Source: Actinokineospora fastidiosa
Lineage (GTDB): Bacteria > Actinomycetota > Actinomycetes > Mycobacteriales > Pseudonocardiaceae
Length of the DNA stretch: 64,000 nt
Direction of reading: 5' to 3'
NCBI RefSeq assembly: GCF_014648415.1
Contig: NZ_BMRB01000002.1
Location: forward strand, 1,137,260 to 1,201,259
Each line of letters opens with the position of its first letter. Position 1 is the first letter of the stretch. Shown one piece after another: positions 7,300-15,405 of the stretch. The position numbers were made by a program, and so were the translations under genes. The notes under the pieces are model-generated. The model made no database searches. It had not been told where the DNA came from and was given only the letters and a program-made list of their open reading frames with translations.

Positions 7300-8910
7300 G
7301 TGCGTACCCGAAACCGCGTGCTCGCGTGTGCGAGCACAACCCTGATCGCGTGTGCGGGCGTGGTGGCCGCGCCCTCGGCGCACGCCGCGAACCTGCTGAC
7401 CAATCCCGGCTTCGAGTCCGGGAACCTGACCGGGTGGTCCTGCTCCGGCGGCAGCGGGTCCGTCGTCGGCAGCCCCGTCCACAGCGGCACCAAGGCCCTC
7501 GCGGCCGCCGCGACCGCGAGCACCAACGCGCGCTGCGCGCAGACCGTGTCCGTGCAGCCGAACACCGCCTACACCCTGTCCGGTTGGGTGCGCGGCGCCT
7601 ACGTCCACCTGGGCGTGACCGGCGGGACGGCGGCGTGGACGCCCTCCGCGTCGACCTACACGCGGCTGTCGGTCTCCTTCACCACGGGCGCGTCGCAGAC
7701 CAGCGCCGAGGTCTACCTGCACGGCTGGTACGGCCAAGGCACCTACAACGCCGACGACATCAGCCTCGACGGGCCCGGCGGCGGCGATGACGACGAGGCG
7801 CCGACCGCGCCCGCCAACCTCCGGGTCACCGGCACGACGTCGAGCAGCGTGGCCCTGGCCTGGAACGCCGCGTCCGACAACGTGGGCGTGACCGGGTACG
7901 ACGTGTACCGCGACGGCACGCTCGCCACCTCCGTGACCGGCACGACCGCGACCGTGGGCGGCCTGTCGCCGAGCACGGCGTACAGCTTCACCGTCCGGGC
8001 GAAGGACCGCGCGGGCAACACCTCGCCGGACTCGGCCGCGGTGCGGGCGACGACGCAGCCCGGCGGCGGCGGTCCGGGGTTCGTGCAGGCAGCGCCGTAC
8101 CTCTACCTGGGCTGGGGCAACCCGCCGAGCGCCACCGAGGTCATGCGGGCGACCGGGATCAAGTGGTACACGATGGCGTTCATCCTGGCCCAGAACGGCT
8201 GCAACCCGGCGTGGGACAGCCAGCGGCCCCTGCTCGGCGGCGTCGATGAGACGACGATCAAGGCCATCCGCGCGGCGGGCGGCGACATCGTGCCGTCCAT
8301 CGGCGGGTGGAGCGGCAACAAGCTCGGCCCCAACTGCGCCACCGCCCAGGCGCTCGCGGGCGCGTACCAGAAGGTGATCGACGCCTACGACCTCAAGGCC
8401 ATCGACGTCGACATCGAGAACACCGACGAGTTCGAGAACCCGGCGGTGCAGGACCGCATCCTGACCGCGTTGAAGATCGTCAAGCAGAACAACCCCGGCC
8501 TGCGCACGATCCTCACCTTCCCGACGCTGCGGACCGGCCCCAACTCCTGGGGCAACCGGCTCATCGAGCAGGCCAAGGCGCTGGACGCGGGCATCGACAA
8601 CTGGACGATCATGCCGTTCAACTTCAGCGGCCACGACGACATGTACGGCGCGACGATCAGCGCGACCGAGGGGCTCAAGGCCAAGCTCAAGTCCGTGTTC
8701 GGCTGGTCGGACGCGGAGGCGTACGCCCACATCGGCATCTCGGGCATGAACGGCAGCAGCGACGTCGGCGAGGTGACCACGCCGCAGATCTGGACGCAGA
8801 TCCGCGACTGGTCCAACGCCCACCACATCGGCAGGCTGGCGTTCTGGTCGGTCAACCGCGACCGGCCGAACTGGGAGTTCACCCGCATCACGGCGGGCTT
8901 CACCGGCTGA
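7300..8910 (+). CDS. Secreted chitinase, carbohydrate-binding + FnIII + GH18
   Basis: A 536-residue secreted enzyme that hydrolyses chitin. GTG 7300 follows GGAGG and gives a signal peptide ending near PSAHAA. Next come a carbohydrate-binding module ([18 protein letters not shown] to about residue 150), a fibronectin type III domain (about 165-250, [12 protein letters not shown]... ATTQPGG) and the GH18 catalytic barrel. The barrel carries the DxxDxDxE-type motif as [10 protein letters not shown], with the final Glu as the expected acid. This resembles the Streptomyces ChiC/ChiD-like bacterial chitinases lacking an insertion domain. It stands alone, with its own promoter and terminator. Confidence 0.88.
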   Translation: MRTRNRVLACASTTLIACAGVVAAPSAHAANLLTNPGFESGNLTGWSCSGGSGSVVGSPVHSGTKALAAAATASTNARCAQTVSVQPNTAYTLSGWVRGAYVHLGVTGGTAAWTPSASTYTRLSVSFTTGASQTSAEVYLHGWYGQGTYNADDISLDGPGGGDDDEAPTAPANLRVTGTTSSSVALAWNAASDNVGVTGYDVYRDGTLATSVTGTTATVGGLSPSTAYSFTVRAKDRAGNTSPDSAAVRATTQPGGGGPGFVQAAPYLYLGWGNPPSATEVMRATGIKWYTMAFILAQNGCNPAWDSQRPLLGGVDETTIKAIRAAGGDIVPSIGGWSGNKLGPNCATAQALAGAYQKVIDAYDLKAIDVDIENTDEFENPAVQDRILTALKIVKQNNPGLRTILTFPTLRTGPNSWGNRLIEQAKALDAGIDNWTIMPFNFSGHDDMYGATISATEGLKAKLKSVFGWSDAEAYAHIGISGMNGSSDVGEVTTPQIWTQIRDWSNAHHIGRLAFWSVNRDRPNWEFTRITAGFTG

Positions 8911-8924
8911 TCCGGCTCGTGCGG

Positions 8925-8952
8925 CGGCGCCCCTTCCTCGGGAGGGGCGCCG
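8925..8952 (+). terminator. Hairpin terminator after the chitinase
   Basis: CGGCGCCCCT at 8925-8934 pairs perfectly with AGGGGCGCCG at 8943-8952 across an 8-nt loop, 15 bp after the stop codon. There is no long T-run, as usual in high-GC actinomycetes. Confidence 0.7.
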
Positions 8953-8955
8953 TCT

Positions 8956-8975
8956 CGTACGTCAGCTGACGTACG
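8956..8975. promoter_or_regulatory. Perfect 20-bp palindrome upstream of the membrane-protein/two-component operon
   Basis: CGTACGTCAGCTGACGTACG is its own reverse complement over all 20 bases. It is followed by TACGGT (8980-8985), a plausible -10 element. It is probably an operator for the operon starting at 9084. The binding protein is unknown; the operon's own response regulator is one candidate. Confidence 0.55.
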
Positions 8976-9083
8976 CGGCGTACGGTGAGATGCGTAGGCA
9001 AGTGTCGCTCCACAGCGGACGCGGCGAAGTCGGGCGGTCCCTAACCTCGGAGAGGTCCGATTCCCGCAGTCCGAGGAGCCCCC

Positions 9084-9593
9084 TTGCCCGCCGTCGTCGC
9101 CGCCGCGTTCACCTGGATCGCCATGCTCTCCTTCGGCGGCATCCTGGTGGAGACGATCGTCATCTACCCCAACGTCTTCCACGACCCGCCCGCGTCGCTC
9201 GCGTCCGCTGTGGACTTCTTCACGGTCACGGGCCCGGCGGACCTGTTCCCGCCGCTCGGCGCGGCGACCGGCATCGCCGCCCTCGCCGCGCTCGCGCTGG
9301 CCTGGCGGACGCGGGCGCGCTTGTGGTTCGCCGCGGCGCTGCTGTGCCTGGTGGTCGGCGAGTTCCTGTTCTCGATGCTGTTCTTCTGGCCGCGCAACGA
9401 CATCATGTTCGAGGAGGGCCTGGCCGTGCACACGGCCGAGGTCTTGCGCCGGACGGCGGTGGAGTTCGAGACCGGCCACTGGGTGCGCCTGGCGATGAGC
9501 GCCGTCACCGCCACCCTCGGCTTCGTCGGCCTGCTCCGCCTGTGGCGGGCCCCGGCCGCAGCGGCGTCCGGCCACCCCGGGACGGCGTCATGA
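9084..9593 (+). CDS. Four-helix integral membrane protein
   Basis: A 169-residue membrane protein with four hydrophobic helices, a layout similar to DUF1772-type proteins, though I cannot assign a family firmly. The TTG start at 9084 is preferred because GAGGAG lies 5 nt upstream. CCTCGGA at 9045-9051 can pair with TCCGAGG at 9070-9076, which would partly hide that ribosome site. It is the first gene of a four-gene operon with a second membrane protein, a histidine kinase and a response regulator, so it may be a sensor accessory or a regulated transporter-like protein. Confidence 0.65.
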   Translation: MPAVVAAAFTWIAMLSFGGILVETIVIYPNVFHDPPASLASAVDFFTVTGPADLFPPLGAATGIAALAALALAWRTRARLWFAAALLCLVVGEFLFSMLFFWPRNDIMFEEGLAVHTAEVLRRTAVEFETGHWVRLAMSAVTATLGFVGLLRLWRAPAAAASGHPGTAS

Positions 9594-10018
9594 GGGCGCG
9601 GCTGGGGCTGTCGCCGCTGGTCGTGGTCCTGCTCGCGGTGCTGGGCGTGCCCCGGGTGGTCGCGCACGACCTCGCGCTCGTGGGGCCGGGTGTCAACGCG
9701 GTGCTGGTGTTCGCGCCCCCGCTGGTGTGGCTCGCGGTGGTCATGGCACGGCGGGTCCCCAATCCGCTGTTGACGTTGACCGTGGTCGGGGTCTGTTACG
9801 GCGTGCTGTTGGCCGTCACCCATCAGCTGTTGTGGGGGCACGCCTTCACCGAGGCGCCCGCGCTCGGGGGCGCGCTCGCGGGGGCGCTGTCACCGGGGGC
9901 GGAGGCGGCCGTGTTGCGGGTGTTCGCGGTCATCAGCAGCCTGGTCACGGGCACGGCGGTCGGCGCGGTGACCGGGGCGGTGGCGTGGGCGCTCGGCCGG
10001 GTGAGGAGGACGTCCTGA
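9590..10018 (+). CDS. Integral membrane protein, 142 aa
   Basis: A small membrane protein with four predicted transmembrane helices. The ATG at 9590 overlaps the previous stop as ATGA. Its stop in turn overlaps the probable start of the histidine kinase. No family is recognised. A His-Asp pair (VVAHDLALV) near residue 25 and the HQLLWGHAF segment near residue 75 place histidines close to the membrane face. A structural or sensory role alongside the downstream kinase is inferred only from coupling. Confidence 0.65.
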   Translation: MRARLGLSPLVVVLLAVLGVPRVVAHDLALVGPGVNAVLVFAPPLVWLAVVMARRVPNPLLTLTVVGVCYGVLLAVTHQLLWGHAFTEAPALGGALAGALSPGAEAAVLRVFAVISSLVTGTAVGAVTGAVAWALGRVRRTS

Positions 10019-11100
10019 GAGACAGGCTGGTCGACGCGGGCCTCGGCGGGCTGGTGCTGGCCGCGGTCGTCGTCGCGGTGGCGGTGAACGTCGGGGACTC
10101 CGCGCCCGCGCACCCGGCGGCCTACGCCCTCGGGCCGGTGCTCGGGGCGCTCATGCTGGTGCGCAGGCGGTGGCCGGTGGCCGTGCTGCTCGCCAGCGCG
10201 GCGGCGCTGCTGGTGTACTACACGCTCCCGTTCCCGCCGGTCGGCCTGGCCGTGCCCGTCTCGGCGGCGCTCTACACCGCCGCCGAGCAGGGGCGGACGC
10301 GCTGGGCGGTCGCCACCGCGGTCGGTCTGCTCGCGATCTCCACCGTCGTGCGGGCCATGGAGGGCGACGACCTCGGCTACCTGTTCGGCTTCGCGTTCAC
10401 CACCGACGCGGCGCTCATGACGAGCGTGATCGCCGTCGGCGACGGCGTGCGCTCCCGTCGGCGGCAGGCCGAGGCGGCGGCCCGCGAACGCGAGCGCGAG
10501 GCCGCCGCCCGCGCCGAACGCGAGCGGCTGAGTATCGCGCGCGACCTCCACGACCTCCTGGCCCACACGGTCACCGTCATCTCGCTGCACGCCGACGTCG
10601 CCAGGGAGGCCATGGACGACGACCCCGCGACGGCCCGCGAGTCCCTGGCGGCGGTCCGCTCCGCCTGCGGCGACGTGGTGCGCGAACTACGCGCGACCCT
10701 GCGCGCCCTGCGCTCCACCGACGACAGCAGCCCGCTGCCGGGCCTCAGCAGGCTCGACGCGCTGACCGCCGGGCTGGACGTGGACCTCCACACGACCGGG
10801 ACCCCGGTCCCCCTCCCCGCCGTCGCCGACCACACGGCGTACCGGGTGCTCCAGGAAGCGCTGAGCAACGTCCGCAAACACGCCGGGACGACCCGGGTGG
10901 ACATCACCGTGGACTACCGCCCCGACGCCCTGCGCCTGCACATCCGCGACCACGGCCGAGGCGCGGCGGGCGGGGGCGCCGGGTGGGGCATCATCGGGAT
11001 GCGCGAGCGGCTGGCGTTGCTGGGCGGCACGCTGCGGATCGACGCCCCGGCGGGCGGCGGCTTCGCGGTGTCCGCCGAGATCCCGTTGGAGGGCGGATGA
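10015..11100 (+). CDS. NarL/DesK-type sensor histidine kinase
   Basis: About 361 residues: four or more transmembrane helices (1-145), a short charged coiled linker, then a HisKA_3 dimerisation domain and an HATPase_c domain. The phospho-acceptor is in RDLHDLLAHTVTVI (His near 179), the N box is EALSNVRKHAG, and the G boxes are IRDHGRG and GWGIIGMRERLALLGG. Start choice is difficult. CTG 10015 lies 6 nt after GAGGAGG and overlaps the preceding stop (CTGA); GTG 9985 is the nearest conventional start but lacks a good ribosome site. It acts with the response regulator at 11097. Confidence 0.85.
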   Translation: MRDRLVDAGLGGLVLAAVVVAVAVNVGDSAPAHPAAYALGPVLGALMLVRRRWPVAVLLASAAALLVYYTLPFPPVGLAVPVSAALYTAAEQGRTRWAVATAVGLLAISTVVRAMEGDDLGYLFGFAFTTDAALMTSVIAVGDGVRSRRRQAEAAAREREREAAARAERERLSIARDLHDLLAHTVTVISLHADVAREAMDDDPATARESLAAVRSACGDVVRELRATLRALRSTDDSSPLPGLSRLDALTAGLDVDLHTTGTPVPLPAVADHTAYRVLQEALSNVRKHAGTTRVDITVDYRPDALRLHIRDHGRGAAGGGAGWGIIGMRERLALLGGTLRIDAPAGGGFAVSAEIPLEGG

Positions 11101-11756
11101 TCCGGGTGGTCGTGGTCGACGACCAGGCCCTGGTGCGGACCGGGTTGCGGGCGTTGCTGGAGCGCGCGCCCGACATCGTGGTCGTCGGGGAGGCCGACAA
11201 CGGCGACGCGGGGATGGCGGTGGTCCGGCGGGAACGGCCGGACGTGGTGCTGATGGACATCCGCATGCCGGGCGTCGACGGGATCACCGCCACCCGTCGG
11301 ATCGGGGCCGATCCCGAGCTGGCGGACGTGCGGGTGATCGTCCTGACCACCTTCGACACCGACGAGCACATCATCGACGCCCTGCGCGCGGGCGCGGCGG
11401 GATTCCTGCTCAAGGACACCGGCCCGGACGACCTGCGCGCCGCGGTCCGGGTCGTCGCCGCCGGGGAGTCGCTGCTGTCGCCCGCGGTCACCCGCCGGGT
11501 CATCCGGGCGGCGACGAGCAGGCACGTCCCGGACACCACCGCACTGGCGGGCCTCACGCAGCGGGAGCGGGAGGTGCTGGCCGAGGTCGGCGCCGGGCGG
11601 TCCAACGACGAGATCGCCGCGCGGCTGACGATCAGCCCGGCGACCGCGCGGACGCACGTCGGCAGGCTGCTGGCCAAGCTCGCCGCGCGCGACCGGGCCC
11701 AGCTGGTGGTCCTGGCCTACGAGACCGGGCTGGTCGAGCCCGGCGGCCCGCGCTGA
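11097..11756 (+). CDS. NarL/LuxR-type response regulator
   Basis: A 219-residue two-component transcription factor. Its receiver domain has the acidic pair Asp8-Asp9, phospho-acceptor Asp54 in LMDIRMPG and Lys106 in FLLKD. The C-terminal LuxR helix-turn-helix is LTQREREVLAEVGAGRSNDE onward (about 150-212). The ATG at 11097 overlaps the kinase stop as ATGA, so the two are a cognate pair. A strong bidirectional terminator follows. Targets are not evident, but the 20-bp palindrome upstream of this operon is a candidate. Confidence 0.9.
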   Translation: MIRVVVVDDQALVRTGLRALLERAPDIVVVGEADNGDAGMAVVRRERPDVVLMDIRMPGVDGITATRRIGADPELADVRVIVLTTFDTDEHIIDALRAGAAGFLLKDTGPDDLRAAVRVVAAGESLLSPAVTRRVIRAATSRHVPDTTALAGLTQREREVLAEVGAGRSNDEIAARLTISPATARTHVGRLLAKLAARDRAQLVVLAYETGLVEPGGPR

Positions 11757-11773
11757 GGGTTCCGGTCGCGCTC

Positions 11774-11807
11774 GCGCCCGGGCGGAATTTCCCTTCCGCC
11801 CGGGCGC
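11774..11807. terminator. Bidirectional terminator between convergent genes
   Basis: GCGCCCGGGCGGAA (11774-11787) pairs perfectly with TTCCGCCCGGGCGC (11794-11807) across a 6-nt loop. It serves the response regulator on the plus strand and the melC1-like gene on the minus strand. Confidence 0.85.
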
Positions 11808-11850
11808 CGGAATCAACACCGCGAATCGGACATGAAATCCATCGAGATAA

Positions 11851-12189
11851 TCACCCGTTCGCACCAGGGTTCTCGCCGCCGAGCGTCCGCACCGCGGCGC
11901 GGCCCGTTTCCAGCAGGCTCGGGAATAGCTCATAGGCGTTGATCTGGCTGTAGTACATGCCGTCCTCCGTTCGGTAGACGACCAGTTCGTGGTATTCGAT
12001 GAATACGGCCCAGCGCACGACCGGACCGGGGTCGCACCTGTCGTTGACGACCAGCAGGCGGTCCTGGTAGATCTCGGCGTCGAGCGAGGGAACGCAGCGG
12101 CCCGAGCCGGTCGTCGCGCTCGCCGACAGCGGCGCGGCCGCGCAGGTGATCGCGGCGGCCGCCGCGGCGGCGGCGAGTATTCGTCGCAT
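11851..12189 (-). CDS. Secreted MelC1-like protein (second, solitary tyrosinase-cofactor homologue)
   Basis: 112 residues; ATG 12189 follows GGAGG by 7 nt, giving a signal peptide ending near LSASA. The mature part aligns by eye with the tyrosinase cofactor encoded divergently at 12386: EIYQDRLL with EVYRGRHI, AVFIEYHELVVYRTEDG with LIYIDDDLLHVMRNADG, QINAYELFPSLLETGRAAV with SINHYQSFDSLRTAAQAAV. MelC1 delivers copper to tyrosinase using the HVM and HY residues. Here HVM has become VVY and HY has become AY, while the Tyr that probes the tyrosinase active site is kept. There is no second tyrosinase beside it. It may hold or inhibit tyrosinase without loading copper; that is inference. Confidence 0.7.
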   Translation of the reverse strand: MRRILAAAAAAAAITCAAAPLSASATTGSGRCVPSLDAEIYQDRLLVVNDRCDPGPVVRWAVFIEYHELVVYRTEDGMYYSQINAYELFPSLLETGRAAVRTLGGENPGANG

Positions 12190-12385
12190 TCGGACACCTC
12201 CGGAAGACAATGCGGTACTGGCCGTTCGACATTAGCAAGAAGCGATGGGCATCACAGCACTTGATCTTGTCGATCATCGTCAGTACGGTCGGTGACAGGG
12301 CGATGTCGACGCCCGGGGAAAACCGACTTCGCGGACAGCCGATTTTGTGCTGCGCAGAATCACACTGAGGGGAAGCGAAGCATTC

Positions 12386-12769
12386 ATGAAAGAAAACAGC
12401 GGGTTAACGCGCCGCAGACTCCTGACCGGCGCGATGGCCGCGGGCGCGGTCGCCGTGGTGGGGACCAGCGGCGCGCTGCTGGTCAACGCGGCGGGCGGCG
12501 CCGCCGCGGCCACCGTCGCCGACCAGTTCGACGAGGTCTACCGGGGCCGCCACATCCACGGCGGGGTGGTCGACGCCCCCGGGATCGCGCCCCAGGACCT
12601 CATCTACATCGACGACGACCTGCTCCACGTCATGCGCAACGCGGACGGGACGGTCAGCACGTCGATCAACCACTACCAGTCCTTCGACTCGCTGAGGACG
12701 GCTGCGCAGGCGGCCGTCGACACCCTCGGCGACCTCCGCCCGGTGCCCGCAGGCGTCGCACACCACTGA
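12386..12769 (+). CDS. melC1: Tyrosinase cofactor MelC1 (copper chaperone)
   Basis: 127 residues with a twin-arginine signal (LTRRRLLTGAMAAG), so it is exported folded, carrying its partner tyrosinase. The mature domain has DQFDEVYRGRHIHGG and LLHVMRNADG followed by SINHYQSF: the His-x-Met and His-Tyr residues known in this family to relay copper and occupy the tyrosinase pocket. ATG 12386 is chosen for the Tat motif and an upstream GAGGGGAAG. Thirteen bases separate it from melC2, forming the standard melC operon. A His-His tail (GVAHH) is present. Confidence 0.9.
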   Translation: MKENSGLTRRRLLTGAMAAGAVAVVGTSGALLVNAAGGAAAATVADQFDEVYRGRHIHGGVVDAPGIAPQDLIYIDDDLLHVMRNADGTVSTSINHYQSFDSLRTAAQAAVDTLGDLRPVPAGVAHH

Positions 12770-12782
12770 GGGAGGGGAACCG

Positions 12783-13607
12783 ATGGGAATCCGCAAGAAC
12801 CAGGCGAACCTGACCGCGACCGAACGCGCGAACCTGGTCAACGCGCTGCTGCAGCTCAAGGCGAACGGCGGCTACGACCAGTTCGTCCGCGAGCACATCG
12901 ACCGGGGCAACGCCGACAGCGACTTCAGCGTGCGCGTCGGCCACCGCTCCCCCAGCTTCCTGCCCTGGCACCGCAAGTTCCTGCTGGAGTTCGAGCGCGC
13001 GCTGCAGGCGATCGACCCGACGGTCAACCTGCCGTACTGGGACTGGACCACCGCGGGCGCGAGCTCGTCGCTGTGGGCGAACGACTTCATGGGGCCCAAC
13101 GGCACGTCGTCGCTGAACTGGCGGGTGAACTCGGGCCCGTTCGCGCAGAGCGGCGGCAACTGGACGCTGACCGTGCGCTCGGACTCCGCCAACTACCTGC
13201 GCCGCAACTTCGGCAGCTTCGGCACCACGCTGCCCACCGCGACGAACGTCAGCTCGGTGATGGCCCTCTCCACCTACGACACGTCGCCGTGGAACAGCCA
13301 GTCCACCAACAGCTTCCGCAACTACCTCGAGGGTTTCCGCGGCCCGAACCTGCACAACCGCGTGCACAACTGGGTCTCGGGGACCATGGCGGGCTTCGGC
13401 TCGCCGAACGACCCGGTCTTCTGGCTGCACCACTGCAACGTCGACCGCCTGTGGTCGCAGTGGCAGGCCCGCTACCCGACCCAGACCTACATCCCGACCG
13501 CGGGCACCACCAACGTCAACGACATCGATGAGCCCATGGACCCGTGGTTCGGCGACGCCACGCCGCGGAACATGCTCGACCACAGCGCCTGGTACACCTA
13601 CCAGTAG
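12783..13607 (+). CDS. melC2: Tyrosinase MelC2
   Basis: A 274-residue type 3 copper monophenol monooxygenase producing melanin precursors from tyrosine. Copper A ligands are His38, His54 and His63 (in SFLPWHRKFL). Copper B ligands are His191 and His195 (NLHNRVHNW) and His217 (FWLHHCNVDRLW). The numbering is almost identical to Streptomyces enzymes. It has no signal peptide of its own and would leave the cell bound to MelC1 by the Tat route. A strong GGGAGGGG ribosome site precedes ATG 12783. Confidence 0.93.
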   Translation: MGIRKNQANLTATERANLVNALLQLKANGGYDQFVREHIDRGNADSDFSVRVGHRSPSFLPWHRKFLLEFERALQAIDPTVNLPYWDWTTAGASSSLWANDFMGPNGTSSLNWRVNSGPFAQSGGNWTLTVRSDSANYLRRNFGSFGTTLPTATNVSSVMALSTYDTSPWNSQSTNSFRNYLEGFRGPNLHNRVHNWVSGTMAGFGSPNDPVFWLHHCNVDRLWSQWQARYPTQTYIPTAGTTNVNDIDEPMDPWFGDATPRNMLDHSAWYTYQ

Positions 13608-13614
13608 CGCACGA

Positions 13615-13657
13615 CGCGGGCGGTGAACCCACCCCCCGGGGCGGTTCACCGCCCGCG
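13615..13657. terminator. Bidirectional terminator after melC2
   Basis: CGCGGGCGGTGAACC (13615-13629) pairs perfectly with GGTTCACCGCCCGCG (13643-13657), loop 13 nt. It lies between melC2 and the convergent peptidoglycan-binding-like gene. Confidence 0.85.
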
Positions 13658-13670
13658 CCGGCGGGCCCGG

Positions 13671-14150
13671 TCAGGCGAGGCGGGCGCAGGAGTTGTCGCC
13701 CGCCACCCGGAACCTCATCCGGTTGCGGGTCTCGGAGCCGTAGATCCCGTCGACCGTCACGCCCGCGCCTGCCTGCACGGCCTTCACCGCGGCCTCGGTG
13801 CGCGGCCCGAAGTCGCCGTCGACGGCGATGTCGCCGACCCGCTCACCGGTGTACGGGGAGGGCATGCGCATGTTGGTGTAGCACCTGACCAACGTGTGCT
13901 GGAGCTGGCGCACGATCGTCTCGTTGGCGACGAGGCCGCGGCCGATCAGGCAGTTCAGGCTGCCTCCGCTGGAGGCGGGCACGATGACCTTGGCGCCCAC
14001 GCCGGTCACGGTCACCACCTTCGAGCACAGCGGCGTCGCGGCGGCGGCCGGTCCGGCCGAGACGACCACCCCCGCGGCGGCCGCGGCCACGACGGCTGCG
14101 ACCGTGCCGATCCGCTTCACCCTGCCTGCGAGCATTCCGATGACCCCCAT
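13671..14150 (-). CDS. Secreted peptidoglycan-binding-like protein (downstream copy of a tandem pair)
   Basis: 159 residues: signal peptide ending near GPAAAAT, then a region with CSKVV, NCLIGRG and RCYTN cysteines, and a PG_binding_1-type repeat (DIAVDGDFGPRTEAAVKAVQ, VDGIYGSETRNRMRF). The ATG at 14150 overlaps the TGA of the upstream paralogue (TGATG), so the pair is translationally coupled. The motifs occur in the same order and at similar spacing as in the paralogue, including four cysteines that probably form two disulfides outside the cell. No catalytic domain is attached; the likely role is cell-wall binding. Confidence 0.78.
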   Translation of the reverse strand: MGVIGMLAGRVKRIGTVAAVVAAAAAGVVVSAGPAAAATPLCSKVVTVTGVGAKVIVPASSGGSLNCLIGRGLVANETIVRQLQHTLVRCYTNMRMPSPYTGERVGDIAVDGDFGPRTEAAVKAVQAGAGVTVDGIYGSETRNRMRFRVAGDNSCARLA

Positions 14151-14611
14151 CAGTAGTGGTAGCAGGAGACGCGGTCCGGCGTGAGGAACCGCATGCGGTC
14201 GCGGGTGTTCGGGCCGTAGATCCCGTCCGCCGCGGTGCCGATGTGGCGCTGGACGGCCTTCAGCGCGGCGATCGTGCGCGGGCCGAAGTAGCCGTCGGCG
14301 GTCAGCTCGCCCACCTTCTCGTCGGAGTACGGCGAGGCCAGGTCGAGGCCCGCGTAGCACCGGCGCAGCGTGAACTGGAACCGCGACACGACGGTGCGGT
14401 TCGCGGCGAAGTCCCGGCCGATCTGGCAGCTGACGCTGCCCTTGAGCGTCGGCACCATGATGTCGTGGCCCGAGCGCGTCATCTCCGTCAGCGTCGTGCA
14501 GGGCGCCAGTGTCGCCGCCGAGGCGGGCGCGGCCGTGGCGGCCGCGATCGCCGTCCCCAGCGCGGCGGCGGCCAGTCCGGCCGCGCACCGGCGCGCGAGT
14601 CGTGAGGTCAT
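14150..14611 (-). CDS. Secreted peptidoglycan-binding-like protein (upstream copy of a tandem pair)
   Basis: 153 residues; ATG 14611 follows an AAGGGGAAGGGA ribosome site. The signal peptide ends near APASAAT. The mature protein has PCTTLTEM, SCQIGRDF and RCYAGLDLASPY, then GELTADGYFGPRTIAALKAV and DGIYGPNTRDRMRF, and ends SCYHY. The paralogue at 13671 has the same architecture, so this is a local duplication. These are cell-wall-binding modules without an enzyme. Both sit downstream of, and on the same strand as, the two-kinase signalling operon (14728-17605), 116 bp away, which may control them. Confidence 0.78.
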   Translation of the reverse strand: MTSRLARRCAAGLAAAALGTAIAAATAAPASAATLAPCTTLTEMTRSGHDIMVPTLKGSVSCQIGRDFAANRTVVSRFQFTLRRCYAGLDLASPYSDEKVGELTADGYFGPRTIAALKAVQRHIGTAADGIYGPNTRDRMRFLTPDRVSCYHY

Positions 14612-14727
14612 CGAGTCCCTTCCCCCTTGGCAGATCACCGCCGCATGGCGCGGTGGGCATGACCGCGCGTGGCGCGGCAGGCACGACTGTAGGAATCCCG
14701 CGCCCGCCGCGGTGTCCGGCGATCGCC

Positions 14728-15405
14728 CTACATGTGGGGCGTGCTCCCGCTCAGCTCCTCCAGCGTGATGAGCCCGTCGTCGAGCGCCCGGGTGACCAGC
14801 TCGCTCTTGGTGCGGGCGGCCCGGCCCGCGTTGGCGTACTTGATCCGCACCCGGGTGATGTGGGTGTCGACGGTCTTGGCGGTGATGTTGAGCTTGGCCG
14901 CGACGAGTTCCTTCGACGACGAGGCGAACCAGGCGCGCAGGACCTCCGTCTCCCGGGGCGACAGCCGGGGCCTGTCCGGGCTGGTGTCGGCGACCAGCGC
15001 CCCGGACAGCGACGGGCCGGTGTACGGCGCGCCGCCCGCGGCGGCCCGGACGGCGGGGACCAGGTGCTCGGGCCCCTCGCGCTTGGTGAGGTAGGCGAGC
15101 GCGCCGAGATCGATGCACTTGATCACGGTGGCGTCGTCGGCGTGCTGGGAGTAGACGACGACGCGCCTGCCGCTGTCGACGAGCCTGCGCAGCTCGCCGA
15201 ACTCCGGTTTGCGCGGCGTCAGCTCCAGGTCGAGGATCACCACGTCCGCCGCCGCGCCGGGCCCGGTCCAGACGTTGGCGAGGCGGCCGTCGGCGTCGAT
15301 GAGCGCGATCGGCGGGTCGGCCCGCTCGCACCAGTACCGCACGCCCGCGGCGATCGCCGCGTGGTCGTCGACGATCACCGCGGTGATCAGCTCCCCGGTT
15401 GCCAT
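14728..15405 (-). CDS. LuxR-type response regulator
   Basis: 225 residues. The receiver domain has IVDDH near residue 11, an Asp in VVILDLEL (about 57) and Lys in YLTKREG (about 110), so it looks competent for phosphorylation. The C-terminal helix-turn-helix is LSPRETEVLRAWFASSSKEL with a DTHITRVR recognition helix. ATG 15405 follows GGAGG. It overlaps the end of the preceding ATPase-like gene by 19 bp and is the last gene of a kinase/kinase-like/regulator operon. The two tandem secreted proteins downstream are plausible targets. Confidence 0.85.
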   Translation of the reverse strand: MATGELITAVIVDDHAAIAAGVRYWCERADPPIALIDADGRLANVWTGPGAAADVVILDLELTPRKPEFGELRRLVDSGRRVVVYSQHADDATVIKCIDLGALAYLTKREGPEHLVPAVRAAAGGAPYTGPSLSGALVADTSPDRPRLSPRETEVLRAWFASSSKELVAAKLNITAKTVDTHITRVRIKYANAGRAARTKSELVTRALDDGLITLEELSGSTPHM

